A stretch of 64,000 nucleotides of DNA from Chloroflexota bacterium (GTDB lineage Bacteria > Chloroflexota > Anaerolineae > Aggregatilineales > Phototrophicaceae): positions 1-64,000 of the forward strand of contig JAPOWG010000003.1 in assembly GCA_026707745.1 (NCBI GenBank), in the 5' to 3' direction. The notes under the pieces were generated by a model. The model saw only the letters and a list, made by a program, of their open reading frames with translations. It had not been told where the DNA came from and made no database searches. Positions 51,587 through 61,155 of this stretch are shown here, in pieces (within the stretch, counting starts at the first letter, position 1; the number at the start of each line of letters is the position of its first letter). Position numbers and translations under genes: made by a program.

Positions 51587-53143
51587 ATGTCAAAACGTAT
51601 GCTAGTTATCGGTCTTTTGCTCGGCTTGCTGCTGATCCCGTCAGTGACCAGCTTGGCGCAAGACGATATCCTGCTCTATGGCGGCAACCAGGATATCGAG
51701 AACATCGACCCGGCCACGGGCGAAAACTACTCGATCAACGCCGCGTTGCGCAGCCTTTACGACGCGCTTTACATTTACCGCGGCAGCGATACGATCCCGC
51801 ACCTGGTGGACAGTTACGAAGTCAATGACGACGCGACAGTCTGGACCTTCCACTTGAAAGACAACGCCGTATTCCACGATGGCAGCTCGGTCAACGCCGA
51901 TGCGGTCGTATACAGCTTCAACCGGATTCTGGCGATCTCCGGTCCGCCGAGTTGGCGCTGGGCGACCATCGCCGATGAGAATACCGCAGCAGCGGTCGAC
52001 GAGTTCACTGTACAATTCACGCTGACGCAGCCCTACGCCCCCTTCATTGGCACACTGCCGCAACTGTTTGTCGTCAATCCCGCCATTGTCGAAGCCAACC
52101 TGGGCGACGACATGGGCCAGAGCTATCTGAAAGAGAACGCGGCTGGCTCCGGTCCCTTCACGCAGGGACGCTGGGAGATCGGCAACCTCTACGAATTCAT
52201 CGCCGTCGACGACTACTGGGCTGGCTGGACCGGAGACGATCATCTCGACGGGTTTGTCTGGGTCATCCAGCGCGATGCGTCGACTCAGCTGAACTCCCTG
52301 CTGGCTGGCGAAACTCATATCGCCGATACTGTGGCGGCCAGCGACAAAGAGAAAATCGTTGGTTCCGAGGACTACGTTTGGGAAGAGCACGGCGGTTTCT
52401 TCACCAATACGCTCAAGATGAACAATACGGGCGAATACACCAGCGACATCAATCTGCGTAAAGCCGTCGCCCATGCGATGAACTATGAAGCCATGGTCGA
52501 AGCGCAGGATGTCAAGATCACCATATTGCCAGGTCCGACGCCGGCGAATTTCGTGGGCTATGTTGATGGCTTGGACTATCCCAAATATGATCTGGACAAG
52601 GCGCGCGAATACTTGGCGATGACGCCTTGGCCGGACGGCGGCATCACCTTGGATTACGTCTACGTCACCGACTTCCCGCGCGAGGAGATCCCGGGCTTGA
52701 TCCTGCTGGAAGGGCTTGCGCAGTTGAACATTGAACTCAATATGATCCCCATGCTTTGGCCCGATATGACTGCAAGCTGTGGCTCGCAGGAAACTGGACC
52801 GGACATCATCAACATCTACACCCTGCCGCCATTCCTGGATCCGGACGCTCATCTCTACAACCAGTATCACTCGGGCCAATGGGGCAGCTTCAATTCCTGC
52901 AGCTTCTACCAGAACGACCGCGTCAACGAACTGCTGGATACCGCCCGCGTCATCGGCGATGCCGCGGAGCGCGCCGCGCTCTACACAGAAGCGCAAGAAA
53001 TAATCGCCGCCGAGCAGCCCTCGGTCTGGATGTATACCGAAGACAGCAGCATATCGATCAACAACTGTGTCAAGGGTTTTGTCTACTCGCCGATGTATCC
53101 AATCACGGTCCTCTTCCAGGATCTGTGGATGGAAGGTTGCTAA
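51587..53143 (+). CDS. Dipeptide/oligopeptide-type ABC substrate-binding protein
   Basis: 518-aa family 5 solute-binding protein (DppA/OppA type). Signal peptide KRMLVIGLLLGLLLIPSVTSLA ends before QDDI. Family features are 'DIENIDPATGENYSINAALRSLYDALY', cut here for length, then 'YEVNDDATVWTFHLKDNAVFHDG' and 'INLRKAVAHAMNYEAMV'. AGGAGG lies six bases before ATG 51587. Ligands in this family include peptides, opines, nickel and sugars; the downstream DUF917 gene may hint at a cyclic amide or amino-acid derivative. Confidence 0.87.
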   Translation: MSKRMLVIGLLLGLLLIPSVTSLAQDDILLYGGNQDIENIDPATGENYSINAALRSLYDALYIYRGSDTIPHLVDSYEVNDDATVWTFHLKDNAVFHDGSSVNADAVVYSFNRILAISGPPSWRWATIADENTAAAVDEFTVQFTLTQPYAPFIGTLPQLFVVNPAIVEANLGDDMGQSYLKENAAGSGPFTQGRWEIGNLYEFIAVDDYWAGWTGDDHLDGFVWVIQRDASTQLNSLLAGETHIADTVAASDKEKIVGSEDYVWEEHGGFFTNTLKMNNTGEYTSDINLRKAVAHAMNYEAMVEAQDVKITILPGPTPANFVGYVDGLDYPKYDLDKAREYLAMTPWPDGGITLDYVYVTDFPREEIPGLILLEGLAQLNIELNMIPMLWPDMTASCGSQETGPDIINIYTLPPFLDPDAHLYNQYHSGQWGSFNSCSFYQNDRVNELLDTARVIGDAAERAALYTEAQEIIAAEQPSVWMYTEDSSISINNCVKGFVYSPMYPITVLFQDLWMEGC

Positions 53144-53163
53144 AACATATCCCCACCCTACAT

Positions 53164-53242
53164 CCCTCCCCCATAAAGAGGGAGGGACTTTGAATCTCTT
53201 GAACCCGCGAGTGCTCCCCTTCCCTCATTTTGGGGGAAGGGG
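53164..53242 (+). repeat. Two GC-rich hairpins between binding protein and permease genes
   Basis: ccctccc/gggaggg (53164-53170, 53180-53186) and ccccttccc/gggaagggg (53216-53224, 53234-53242) form two stems in the 129-base gap. They look like REP-type palindromes and may stabilise the binding-protein part of the transcript or cut transcription into the permease genes. Only a single pair occurs in this window. Confidence 0.5.
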
Positions 53243-53272
53243 TTGGGGGACGGGGGTAGAATTGCACTGTTC

Positions 53273-54286
53273 ATGAACCTCCGATTCTATCTGCTGCGCC
53301 GAATCGCGCTGATCGTTCCCACGCTGATCGGCCTCAGCATCCTCACCTTTTCCATCGCCCGCCTAGTGCCGGGCGATCCCGTCGGGCTGGCTGCCGGGCC
53401 CCAAGCCACCGAAGAGATCAAAGAAGCGCTGCGGCGCGAATTCGGGCTTGATCAACCGCTGCCGGCGCAATATATCAACTATATGGCGGGTCTTTTCCGC
53501 GGCGATTGGGGGCAATCGCTCTATACGCGTCGCGATGTCTTGCCTGACTTGCGGACTTTCTGGCCGGCGACGCTGGAATTGACTACCATCGCTGTCATCA
53601 TCGCCACGCTCTTGGGTGTGCCAGCAGGGGTCATCTCTGCCATGTATCGCAATCGACTGCCTGATCATGTCGCGCGCATATTGTCGTTGTTCTTTGTCAG
53701 CTTTCCGGCATTTTGGCTGGCGATGATCTTCCAAACCTGGTTTGGGCGTGATTTGGGCATGTTCCCGATCAATAAGCGCTTGCCTGTCCTCGTCGCGCCG
53801 CCCCCGACCACAACGGGTTTATTCTTGGTTGACAGCTTGATCCAGCTTGATTTTGAGACCTTCATGGTCTCGCTGAGGCATATATTTATCCCTTCGTTAG
53901 TGCTGTCCTTTAGCGCCTTCGCCAGCATCACACGCATCACGCGCGCCAGCATGGTAGAAGCGCTGGAGAAGGACTTCGTGCGCATGGAGCGCGCCATCGG
54001 CATCCCTTATCGCATCATCATTTTTAAGTATGTCTTGCGCAACGCCTTCATCGCGACTATCACCGTCATCTCGCTCAATTTCGGCTGGTTAATGGCGGGC
54101 GCCATTTTGATCGAAACCATTTTCGATTGGCCCGGGCTGGGTCTTTACGCTGTGCACGCTTCGCTGAGTCTGGATTTCCAACCGATTATGGGTATCGCCT
54201 TTCTTTATGGAGTTGTCTTTAGCCTGATCAATATCCTGACGGATATGGTCTATGGCATTTTGGACCCGAGGATTCGCTATGGCTGA
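53273..54286 (+). CDS. Dipeptide-type ABC permease, DppB type
   Basis: 337-aa permease with the family start FYLLRRIALIVPTLIGLSIL and 'ARLVPGDPV'. The EAA-type loop is DFVRMERAIGIPYRIIIFKYVLRNA, and the usual 'ETIFDWPGLGLYA' follows. It overlaps the DppC-type gene by eight bases. ATG 53273 is the normal family start. Confidence 0.87.
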   Translation: MNLRFYLLRRIALIVPTLIGLSILTFSIARLVPGDPVGLAAGPQATEEIKEALRREFGLDQPLPAQYINYMAGLFRGDWGQSLYTRRDVLPDLRTFWPATLELTTIAVIIATLLGVPAGVISAMYRNRLPDHVARILSLFFVSFPAFWLAMIFQTWFGRDLGMFPINKRLPVLVAPPPTTTGLFLVDSLIQLDFETFMVSLRHIFIPSLVLSFSAFASITRITRASMVEALEKDFVRMERAIGIPYRIIIFKYVLRNAFIATITVISLNFGWLMAGAILIETIFDWPGLGLYAVHASLSLDFQPIMGIAFLYGVVFSLINILTDMVYGILDPRIRYG

Positions 54287-55184
54287 GTCCGACAAGCGCA
54301 AGACCGCAAAACGGAACGAAGCGCGCTCGGCCCGTTGGGAGAACTTCGCCCGCGGCTTGTATCGCTTTCGCTCCAACCGGCTCTCGATGATTGGTCTGTT
54401 AATGTTGATCTTCATCTTGCTGGTGGCGATCTTCGCACCAATCATCGCGCCCTATCCCGAGGACGCCGCCGGCAAGACTCGTGTCATGGCGCGTCTGCAA
54501 CCGCCGAGCGAGGATTTTGTCTTTGGCACGGACAAGATTGGGCGCGATATCTTCAGCCGCGTGGTCATGGGCACGGGATTGGCGCTGCAAGTCGGCACCG
54601 TGATTATCTTGCTTGCGACCAGCATTGGCGTCACCATCGGCGCGGTCTCGGGTTATGCTGGCGGCTGGGTCGATGACATCCTCATGCGCATCACCGATAT
54701 TTTTTTGACCGTGCCCGCCCTGGTGCTGGCGATCGCCATTTCCGCGGCGCTGGGCAAGGGCATCATCAATGCCATGATCGGCATTTCGTTGGTTTGGTGG
54801 CCGGGCTTCGCCCGCTTGACCCGCAGTCTGGTATTGTCCTTGCGCGAAGAGCCCTTCGTCGAAGCCGCATACGGCATCGGCGCTGGTCATATGCGCATCA
54901 TCTTCCGTCATATTCTGCCCAATGCGGTGTCGCCAATCATCATCAAGATGACCACCGACTTCGGCTTCGCAGTTTTGACCGCTGCGGCGCTGGGATTCAT
55001 CGGGCTGGGCGCGCAGCCGCCGACCCCGGAGTGGGGCGCCATGATCAACGACGGCCGCCGTTATTTCCCCGATGAGTGGTGGATCGCCACCTTCCCTGGT
55101 CTGGCAATCTGGTTGATGGTCTTCAGTTGGAATCTGATCGGCGACGGCTTGCGCGATGTCTTGGATCCGCGCGCGCGGCGGTAG
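54279..55184 (+). CDS. Dipeptide-type ABC permease, DppC type
   Basis: 301-aa permease. A cytoplasmic N-terminus of about 45 residues precedes the first helix (MIGLLMLIFILLVAIFAPIIAPY). 'FGTDKIGRDIFSRVVMGTG' and the EAA-type loop PFVEAAYGIGAGHMRIIFRHILPN are typical. ATG 54279 overlaps the DppB-type gene; the ATPase gene begins one base after its stop. Confidence 0.87.
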   Translation: MAESDKRKTAKRNEARSARWENFARGLYRFRSNRLSMIGLLMLIFILLVAIFAPIIAPYPEDAAGKTRVMARLQPPSEDFVFGTDKIGRDIFSRVVMGTGLALQVGTVIILLATSIGVTIGAVSGYAGGWVDDILMRITDIFLTVPALVLAIAISAALGKGIINAMIGISLVWWPGFARLTRSLVLSLREEPFVEAAYGIGAGHMRIIFRHILPNAVSPIIIKMTTDFGFAVLTAAALGFIGLGAQPPTPEWGAMINDGRRYFPDEWWIATFPGLAIWLMVFSWNLIGDGLRDVLDPRARR

Positions 55185-55185
55185 C

Positions 55186-56217
55186 ATGCCAATGGCTGAT
55201 TTGCTCAACATAGAAGATCTGCACTTGGAATTCCACACCTACGACGGCGTGGCCAAAGTGCTGGCAGGGGTCGACTTGAAAATGCAGCGCGGCGATGTGC
55301 TGGGCTTGGTCGGCGAAACGGGCTGCGGCAAATCGATGACAGCGCTTTCCGTGCCGCGATTGATCCCCATGCCGCCGGGCAAGATCACAGAAGGCCGCGT
55401 CACTTTCGATGGCGAAGACATCCTGAGCAAGTCGGAAGGCGAAATGGAGACTTTCCGCGCCAGCCATCTGGGCATGATTTTTCAGGATCCGGTCACGAAT
55501 CTGAATCCGCTCTTTACCATCCGCGAGCAATTGGTGGATTCTGTGCTCTATCAACAAGCGCGCGGACAAAAGGTGCCCGGGCGTTGGAAGGGATTTATGC
55601 CATCGGTGCGGCAGTTGCGGGCCGAGGCCCAGGAACGCGCGGTTGAATTGATGCGCCTGACGGGCATTCCCGATGGCGACAAGCGCATTTTTGAATATCC
55701 GCATCAATTCAGTGGCGGTATGCGCCAGCGCGTGTTGATCGCTATGGCCTTGGCGGGCGATCCGGATTTGTTGATCGCCGATGAACCGACCACCGCCCTC
55801 GATGTCACCATTCAGGCGCAGATCCTGCGCTTGATACGCTCTCTGGTCAAACAGCTCGGGTTGACCGTCTTGCTCATCACCCACAATCTCGGCGTGGTCG
55901 CGCGTAGCTGCGAACGCGTCGCCGTGATGTATTCCGGGCGCGTCGTCGAAGAATCGCCGGTGCGCGAACTCTTCAAGAATCCCAAACATCCCTACACACG
56001 CGGTTTGATCAATGCCGTGCCACAAAAGGATGTCAGTCGCGGCGGACTGATCGGTATTCCGGGCATGATCCCGAATTTGATCGACCCGCCGGCGGGTTGC
56101 CGTTTTCATCCCCGCTGCGAACAGGCGATGGAGATCTGTCGCCGGCAGGTTCCGGCGGCGATCGCGGTCGGCGCGGAACACAAGGCATCGTGCTTCCTGT
56201 ACCCGGAGGATGCATGA
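55186..56217 (+). CDS. Dipeptide-type ABC ATPase, DppD type
   Basis: 343-aa ATPase. Walker A GETGCGKS, signature [15 protein letters not shown], Walker [13 protein letters not shown], and the family C-terminus with clustered Cys ([20 protein letters not shown]), which in relatives can bind an Fe-S cluster. An ATG at 55186 is used; a second one two codons on is equally possible. It overlaps the DppF-type gene by four bases. Confidence 0.87.
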   Translation: MPMADLLNIEDLHLEFHTYDGVAKVLAGVDLKMQRGDVLGLVGETGCGKSMTALSVPRLIPMPPGKITEGRVTFDGEDILSKSEGEMETFRASHLGMIFQDPVTNLNPLFTIREQLVDSVLYQQARGQKVPGRWKGFMPSVRQLRAEAQERAVELMRLTGIPDGDKRIFEYPHQFSGGMRQRVLIAMALAGDPDLLIADEPTTALDVTIQAQILRLIRSLVKQLGLTVLLITHNLGVVARSCERVAVMYSGRVVEESPVRELFKNPKHPYTRGLINAVPQKDVSRGGLIGIPGMIPNLIDPPAGCRFHPRCEQAMEICRRQVPAAIAVGAEHKASCFLYPEDA

Positions 56218-57212
56218 GCCGCCTGCTGGAGATCAATCATCTGAAGAAATACTTTCCCATTCGCGGCGGCTTGCTAAACCGACGGGTGGCGGACTTCCGC
56301 GCGGTCGACGACGTCAGCTTCACGCTGCAAGAAGGCAAAACCCTGGGATTGGTCGGTGAATCCGGTTCCGGCAAGACGACCATCGGCAAGTGCATATTGC
56401 GACTTTTGGAGCCCACGTCCGGACAGATACTCTACGACGGGCAGGACATCACGCATATCAAAGCCCGTGAATTGCGTCGCCTGCGCAGCGAGATTCAGAT
56501 GATCTATCAAGCGCCGGCCGCCTCATTGAACGGGCGCATGACTGTCGGGCAGATTATCGGCGAGCCACTTTGGATCCACGAAAAGCTGCGTGGAGACGAA
56601 GCGCGCGACCGCGTGCTGGAACTGATGACCGTGGTTGGTTTGAAAGAAGAGCACTACTACCGTTACCCCCACGAATTCAGCGGCGGGCAGCAACAGCGCA
56701 TTGGCATCGCTCGCGCCCTGGCTGTGCAGCCGCGCTTGATCGTTCTCGACGAGCCGACCTCGGCGCTGGACGTTTCCGTTCAAGCGCAAATATTAAACTT
56801 GTTGCAAGACTTGCAAGATCAATTCGACTTAACTTATCTCTTTATCTCGCATGACCTGGGCGTGGTGCGTTACATGTGCGACGAAGTCGCCTTGCTTTAT
56901 CTGGGCAAAATCGTCGAAGTGGCGAAGACCGAAGTCATTTTTGAAGAACCCAAGCACCCCTATACCCAGGCGCTGATTTCCGCCATTCCCGAACCTGATC
57001 CAGATCTGCAACGGGAGGAAATCATCATCCGCGGCGATCTGTCGCACGCTTTTCCGCAGAAAGGTTGTCCCTTTGCGCCGCGCTGCCATGCCGAAAAACT
57101 TGCGAGCTGCGATTCCGTTTTGCCACCGTTGCTCGAAGCGGACCGTGGGCATCTGGTCGCCTGTCATTTGCATCCTGCCTTATCCGCATCATCCGCATCG
57201 GAGTCCCCTTGA
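56214..57212 (+). CDS. Dipeptide-type ABC ATPase, DppF type
   Basis: 332-aa second ATPase of the importer. Walker A GESGSGKTT, signature FSGGQQQRIGIARAL, Walker B IVLDEPTSALD, and the C-terminal Cys motif GCPFAPRCHAEKLASCDS. ATG overlaps the DppD-type stop as ATGA, and its own TGA overlaps the start of the DUF917 gene as TGATG, so all five proteins from B to DUF917 are translationally linked. Confidence 0.87.
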   Translation: MSRLLEINHLKKYFPIRGGLLNRRVADFRAVDDVSFTLQEGKTLGLVGESGSGKTTIGKCILRLLEPTSGQILYDGQDITHIKARELRRLRSEIQMIYQAPAASLNGRMTVGQIIGEPLWIHEKLRGDEARDRVLELMTVVGLKEEHYYRYPHEFSGGQQQRIGIARALAVQPRLIVLDEPTSALDVSVQAQILNLLQDLQDQFDLTYLFISHDLGVVRYMCDEVALLYLGKIVEVAKTEVIFEEPKHPYTQALISAIPEPDPDLQREEIIIRGDLSHAFPQKGCPFAPRCHAEKLASCDSVLPPLLEADRGHLVACHLHPALSASSASESP

Positions 57213-58312
57213 TGCTCAGCCAAATCACATTGGAAGATATCCGTCCCATCGCCATCGGCGCCGGCATCCTGGGCACGGGCGGGGGAGGCAATCCCTATTT
57301 GGGCGGCTTGCACCTGGCGTCGATCATCCGCGAACTGGGACCGCAAAGCATGCTCGATCCCTTCGCGTTGCAAGATGATGCGCTGGTCTGTGTGGCCGGC
57401 AACATCGGGGCGCCGACGGTCAGCATCGAGAAGCTGCCGGAGGGCACCGAGATGCTGCGCGCCTTACGCCTGCTGGAAGAGCATATCGGACGCGCATTCG
57501 ACGCCGTCGCGATTGCCGAAATTGGCGGCGCCAATTCCATGCAACCGGTGATTGCCGGCTTATTGGCTGGCATCCCTACGGTGGATAGCGACAGCATGGG
57601 CCGCGCCTTTCCCGAGATTCAGATGTCCTCTTTTCTTTTCGACGGTGGCGTGACGGTCGCGCCCTATGCGATGGTAGACGCTGCCGACAACGCGGCGGTC
57701 GTTCCACAAGCGGTGAGCGACCTTTGGGGCGAAAAAATCGCGCGCAATATCGCCGTCAGCATGGGCGCCCGCGCCGGGCTGGTCAGCACAATTATGACCG
57801 GCGCGCAGTTAAAGGCGACCGGCGTTCACTACACGATGACCCTGGCTCATCATCTCGGCTGCCAGGTGCTTGCGGCGCAGCGAGAAAAGTCCGATGTGCC
57901 CGAGGCTGTGGCGAACGTGCTGGACGGCCAAGTCATTTTTCATGGCAAAATCAGCGATGTCGACCGCCGCGTCAGCAAGGGATTCGCGCGCGGCGGCGTT
58001 CGTATCGACAGCTTCAGCGGAGCGGATAGGCTGGCAATTGAATTCCAGAACGAGTTTCTGATCGCGTTTATCAATGGCGAGGTGGCAGTGACAACTCCCG
58101 ATCTCATCTGCATCGTCACGGAAGAAGAGGGCGAACCGGTCACGACGGAGTTGCTGCGCTATGGCACGCGCGTGGCTGTCATCGCTGTGCCGGCGCCCCC
58201 GCAGCTCAAGACAGGGGTCGCGCTCGAGGTGGTTGGACCCGGCGCCTTCGGCTACGATGTCGAGTTCCGTCCCTTGCCGGGCGGTGTCATTGGCCTGGCA
58301 TCAAGTCTATAA
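57212..58312 (+). CDS. DUF917 family protein
   Basis: 366-aa protein of the DUF917 family, relatives of which are found with hydantoinases and of which one member is the S-methyl thiohydantoin desulfurase. Family blocks: GAGILGTGGGGNPYLGGL at the start, 'EIGGANSMQPVIAGLLAGIPTVDSDSMGRAFPEIQM' cut here for length, and 'VGPGAFGYDVEF' near the end. The TGATG junction with the DppF-type gene indicates that it belongs to the importer. It may act on the imported ligand, for instance a hydantoin or cyclic imide, but no partner hydantoinase gene is present. Confidence 0.75.
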   Translation: MLSQITLEDIRPIAIGAGILGTGGGGNPYLGGLHLASIIRELGPQSMLDPFALQDDALVCVAGNIGAPTVSIEKLPEGTEMLRALRLLEEHIGRAFDAVAIAEIGGANSMQPVIAGLLAGIPTVDSDSMGRAFPEIQMSSFLFDGGVTVAPYAMVDAADNAAVVPQAVSDLWGEKIARNIAVSMGARAGLVSTIMTGAQLKATGVHYTMTLAHHLGCQVLAAQREKSDVPEAVANVLDGQVIFHGKISDVDRRVSKGFARGGVRIDSFSGADRLAIEFQNEFLIAFINGEVAVTTPDLICIVTEEEGEPVTTELLRYGTRVAVIAVPAPPQLKTGVALEVVGPGAFGYDVEFRPLPGGVIGLASSL

Positions 58313-58362
58313 GTAGAGGATAATAAAAATTACTTAATATTCTTTTTCAACTGGAGGCAACA

Positions 58363-59592
58363 GTGAGATTCAAATCGTTTGCGACAATCGTAGCGGTCTT
58401 CGCTCTGTGTGGCGCGGCATCGGCGCAGTCTTATTCGATTCGCGTGGATTTCAACACAAACCTGCGCGCTGAACCCAGCCTCGATAGCCAGGTCGTTGAA
58501 TCAGCGTCAGCCGGCTCCATCTTGCAAGTAATCGACAGTTTCAATCGCTGGTTGAAGATTAGCCGGAACAGTCGCGAAGTCTGGATGGCGAGTTGGGTCA
58601 GCCACAGCAGAATCGCGGAGGGCGGCCAGACAGCACCCCAGCCCGCGAGCTATATCGACAATTGTTGTTTCGTGGATCGGCAGTGCAATACCGAGCAGGA
58701 TTGGGAAAGTGGCTATTGGGCCTTCCAGCACGGCCAATGCGCCGCGCCGGCGCAGTCTCAGCCGCAAACATCGGCGCAGCCCGCCAGCAATGTGCCCGCG
58801 CAAGTAGACAACTGCTGCTTCGTCGACAGGCAATGCAATACCGATGCGGAATGGACCGACGGGTATCATGCATTTCAGACCAATCAGTGCCCGGTATCGG
58901 CGGGTGCTCAGCCAGTGGCAGCCACAAGCTCGCAAGCGCCAAGCTCGGCCGCAATACCGCTTTCGACGTCATACATGACTGAGGGGGTCAGGCGCTTCCT
59001 TGCCGATCCCTCCACAGATCCATTCAACAATTGCTGCTACATTCATCATCCGCGCTGCCAAAGCGAAGAGGATTGGACAAACGGCTATTGGGAATTCCAG
59101 AACAACCAATGTATCCGTCCTGCGCCTCTTAGGACACGGCCGACAGTAGAAGGCAGCGTCCGCTTTGTGAGCTATGCGGAAAGAGCCTTGGGATTGATAG
59201 AGATTCACGCGCCGGAGTGGCTGAAATACATCTACGTCAGCGGAATGCGGAAAATAAGAATGAACGATACCGTTCCAGTGGACTATTCGGGATCAAGGAT
59301 GGGCTTTAACAACGTCGGATGGATAACACATGTTGCGTTTCAGCAGCGTCATGATCCGAGTTGGACGCCAGCCGCCCACGAACTAGAGAGTATGGCTGGC
59401 GGACTCGCTCATGAAGCCTGCCATGCCATCCAACAGCGCACCTACAGCCAATCGGCCGGCTGGACGAACGAAGCGGCTTGCATTGAAGCGCAATTGGCTG
59501 TCATCGCGGCCATCAATCCCAACTCCCGGGATGTATGGTGGCTGCGGGATTTGATCGCCAATATCCAAAATCCGGACCGCTGGTGGTGGTAG
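58363..59592 (+). CDS. Secreted SH3 - NCC-repeat - HEACH protein, type A (copy 1)
   Basis: 409 aa. Signal peptide ending ASA|Q (about 21), then an SH3-like domain (23-85: 'SIRVDFNTNLRAEPS', 'SRNSREVWMASWV'), three Cys-rich units of the form DNCCFVDRQCxTxxxWxxGYxAFQxxQC (98-126, 148-176, 221-250, the last one altered) separated by Gln/Pro/Ala linkers, and a C-terminal domain with HEACH (350-354) followed by NEAACIEAQ. HExxH with a downstream Glu is the zinc signature of gluzincin peptidases, so a secreted metallopeptidase is possible. GTG start with GGAGG six bases upstream. First of four tandem paralogs; type A because its start matches the third gene. Confidence 0.72.
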   Translation: MRFKSFATIVAVFALCGAASAQSYSIRVDFNTNLRAEPSLDSQVVESASAGSILQVIDSFNRWLKISRNSREVWMASWVSHSRIAEGGQTAPQPASYIDNCCFVDRQCNTEQDWESGYWAFQHGQCAAPAQSQPQTSAQPASNVPAQVDNCCFVDRQCNTDAEWTDGYHAFQTNQCPVSAGAQPVAATSSQAPSSAAIPLSTSYMTEGVRRFLADPSTDPFNNCCYIHHPRCQSEEDWTNGYWEFQNNQCIRPAPLRTRPTVEGSVRFVSYAERALGLIEIHAPEWLKYIYVSGMRKIRMNDTVPVDYSGSRMGFNNVGWITHVAFQQRHDPSWTPAAHELESMAGGLAHEACHAIQQRTYSQSAGWTNEAACIEAQLAVIAAINPNSRDVWWLRDLIANIQNPDRWWW

Positions 59593-59675
59593 AGACACGA
59601 CAGTTCATGCGCAGATTGTTGGATTAATGTCAACAATCACGCAAGACGAAGGCAAATCAGAAAAGGAATTTCCCA
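59593..59675 (+). repeat. 83-base intergenic spacer repeated upstream of type B genes (copy 1)
   Basis: Matches the spacer at 62392-62474 at 78 of 83 positions by eye. It carries an 8-bp hairpin gattgttg/caacaatc with a 9-base loop (59614-59638) and the ribosome site AAAAGGAATTTCCCA before the ATG. It shows that the A-B gene pair was duplicated as a block. Confidence 0.75.
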
Positions 59676-61025
59676 ATGAGAGCGAAGCTGCTGGCGACAA
59701 TAATAGCCGTGTTTTGTCTATACAGTATGGCATCGGCGCAGGGCTATGATATTCGCACCACTAGCAGAAACAATTTGCGGGCCGCGCCCAGCCTTGATGG
59801 AACATTTCTTGAAACCGTGCCGTCGGGTACAGTCCTGCATGTCGTTGGCAGGTTGAACCGTTGGCTGAGGATTAGCCGAAACGGGCGCGAAGTCTGGATG
59901 GCGGATTGGCTAGGCTACAGCCGCATCGAAGGCAGCGAAGGTACAGCACCCCAGCCCGCGAGCAATTTACCCGCGAACGTTGACAACTGCTGTTTCGTCG
60001 ACCGGCTATGCAATACGGCTGCGGACTGGACAGAGGGCTGGCACGCCTTCCAAGGCGGCCTATGCGCCGCGCCCGCGCAGTCTCAGCCACAGACGCCCAC
60101 GCAGCCGGTCAGCAATGTACCCGCGCAAGTGGACAACTGCTGTTTCGTCGACCGGCAATGCCATACGCCTGTGGACTGGGAGATCGGCTATTACGCTTTC
60201 CGGGATGGTCAATGTGCCGCGCCGGGGCAGGCTCAGCCGCAGGCTTCGGCGCAGACCGTCGGCAATGCCTCCGGGCCAATTGACAACTGTTGTTTCGTTG
60301 ACTGGCAATGCCACAACGAGGGCGATTGGGAGCAAGGCTTTTACGCTTATCTAGCAGGCCAGTGCACGGTTTCGCCGGGCTCTTCGGCGTCGAGCCCGGC
60401 CGGGATATCAGTTTCGACGCCCAACATGACTGAGGGGGTCAAACGCTTTCTCGCCAATCCCTCCATAGATCCGTTCAACAATTGCTGTTTCATGCACTAT
60501 GATGGCACTTGTCACAGCGACGAAGACTGGGAGCGTGGCGCTTTGCAATATCAGAATCACCAATGCATTCATCCAGCGCCTCTCTGGACGCGTCCCGTAA
60601 TCGTGGGCAACGACTCGCCATTGGGCACAGTCAAGTTTACAAAACTTGTGAACACTGCCCTGGAATTGATGCGGGTTCATACGCCGGAGTGGCTGAAATA
60701 TATTGACGTCAGTGGGGTGCGGGAGTTTAGGCTGCTCCCTGCGGATGTCGGGGGTGGGTTCTTCAACCGGCATTGGTCCGTAGGGCATGGCTACTACAGT
60801 TGGCAGCAAGAAGATCCAAACTGGGAACCCGATCTCGATTATATTGTGGGTTACGCTGGCGGCATCACGCATGAAGCTTGTCACGCTATCAAGCAGCGAA
60901 CCTACACCCAGACAACGGGCTGGGCAAACGAATTGCCTTGCGTCGAAGCGCAGTTGGCTGTCATTGAAACAATCAAACCCGACTCCCGGGACGTTGGTTG
61001 GCTGCGGAATATGGCCGGACAGTAA
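59676..61025 (+). CDS. Secreted SH3 - NCC-repeat - HEACH protein, type B (copy 1), C-terminus frameshifted
   Basis: 449 aa. Signal peptide to ASA|Q, SH3-like domain (23-84, 'TTSRNNLRAAPSLDGTFLE'), four NCC units (102-130, 152-180, 202-230, 267-297, a 50-residue period for the first three), and the C-terminal domain with HEACH (399-403) and NELPCVEAQ. The protein ends at WLRNMAGQ where the paralogs continue ..N(I/L)xNPxxWWW. In another frame the DNA reads NRNPEYRRR, so an indel has cut about ten residues off the end. The zinc motif is intact, so activity may survive. Confidence 0.72.
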   Translation: MRAKLLATIIAVFCLYSMASAQGYDIRTTSRNNLRAAPSLDGTFLETVPSGTVLHVVGRLNRWLRISRNGREVWMADWLGYSRIEGSEGTAPQPASNLPANVDNCCFVDRLCNTAADWTEGWHAFQGGLCAAPAQSQPQTPTQPVSNVPAQVDNCCFVDRQCHTPVDWEIGYYAFRDGQCAAPGQAQPQASAQTVGNASGPIDNCCFVDWQCHNEGDWEQGFYAYLAGQCTVSPGSSASSPAGISVSTPNMTEGVKRFLANPSIDPFNNCCFMHYDGTCHSDEDWERGALQYQNHQCIHPAPLWTRPVIVGNDSPLGTVKFTKLVNTALELMRVHTPEWLKYIDVSGVREFRLLPADVGGGFFNRHWSVGHGYYSWQQEDPNWEPDLDYIVGYAGGITHEACHAIKQRTYTQTTGWANELPCVEAQLAVIETIKPDSRDVGWLRNMAGQ

Positions 61026-61155
61026 CCGGAACCCTGAATACCGGAGACGGTAAAGGTGGCACGTACGCCCCCGGTGGTTCGCACGCTCATGCGAGATGTT
61101 GGATTGATTTCGAAATTTTCTCAAAGAGAAGATAAATGAGAAAAGGAATTTCCCA

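Noticed and set aside
51641-52996. A 451-codon open frame on the minus strand
   Set aside because: It is the antisense shadow of the family 5 binding-protein gene and shows no motif.
53164-53242. GC-rich stems as a full transcription terminator
   Set aside because: Neither stem is followed by a T-tract, and the importer genes after it have no other promoter in view, so they are listed as repeats.
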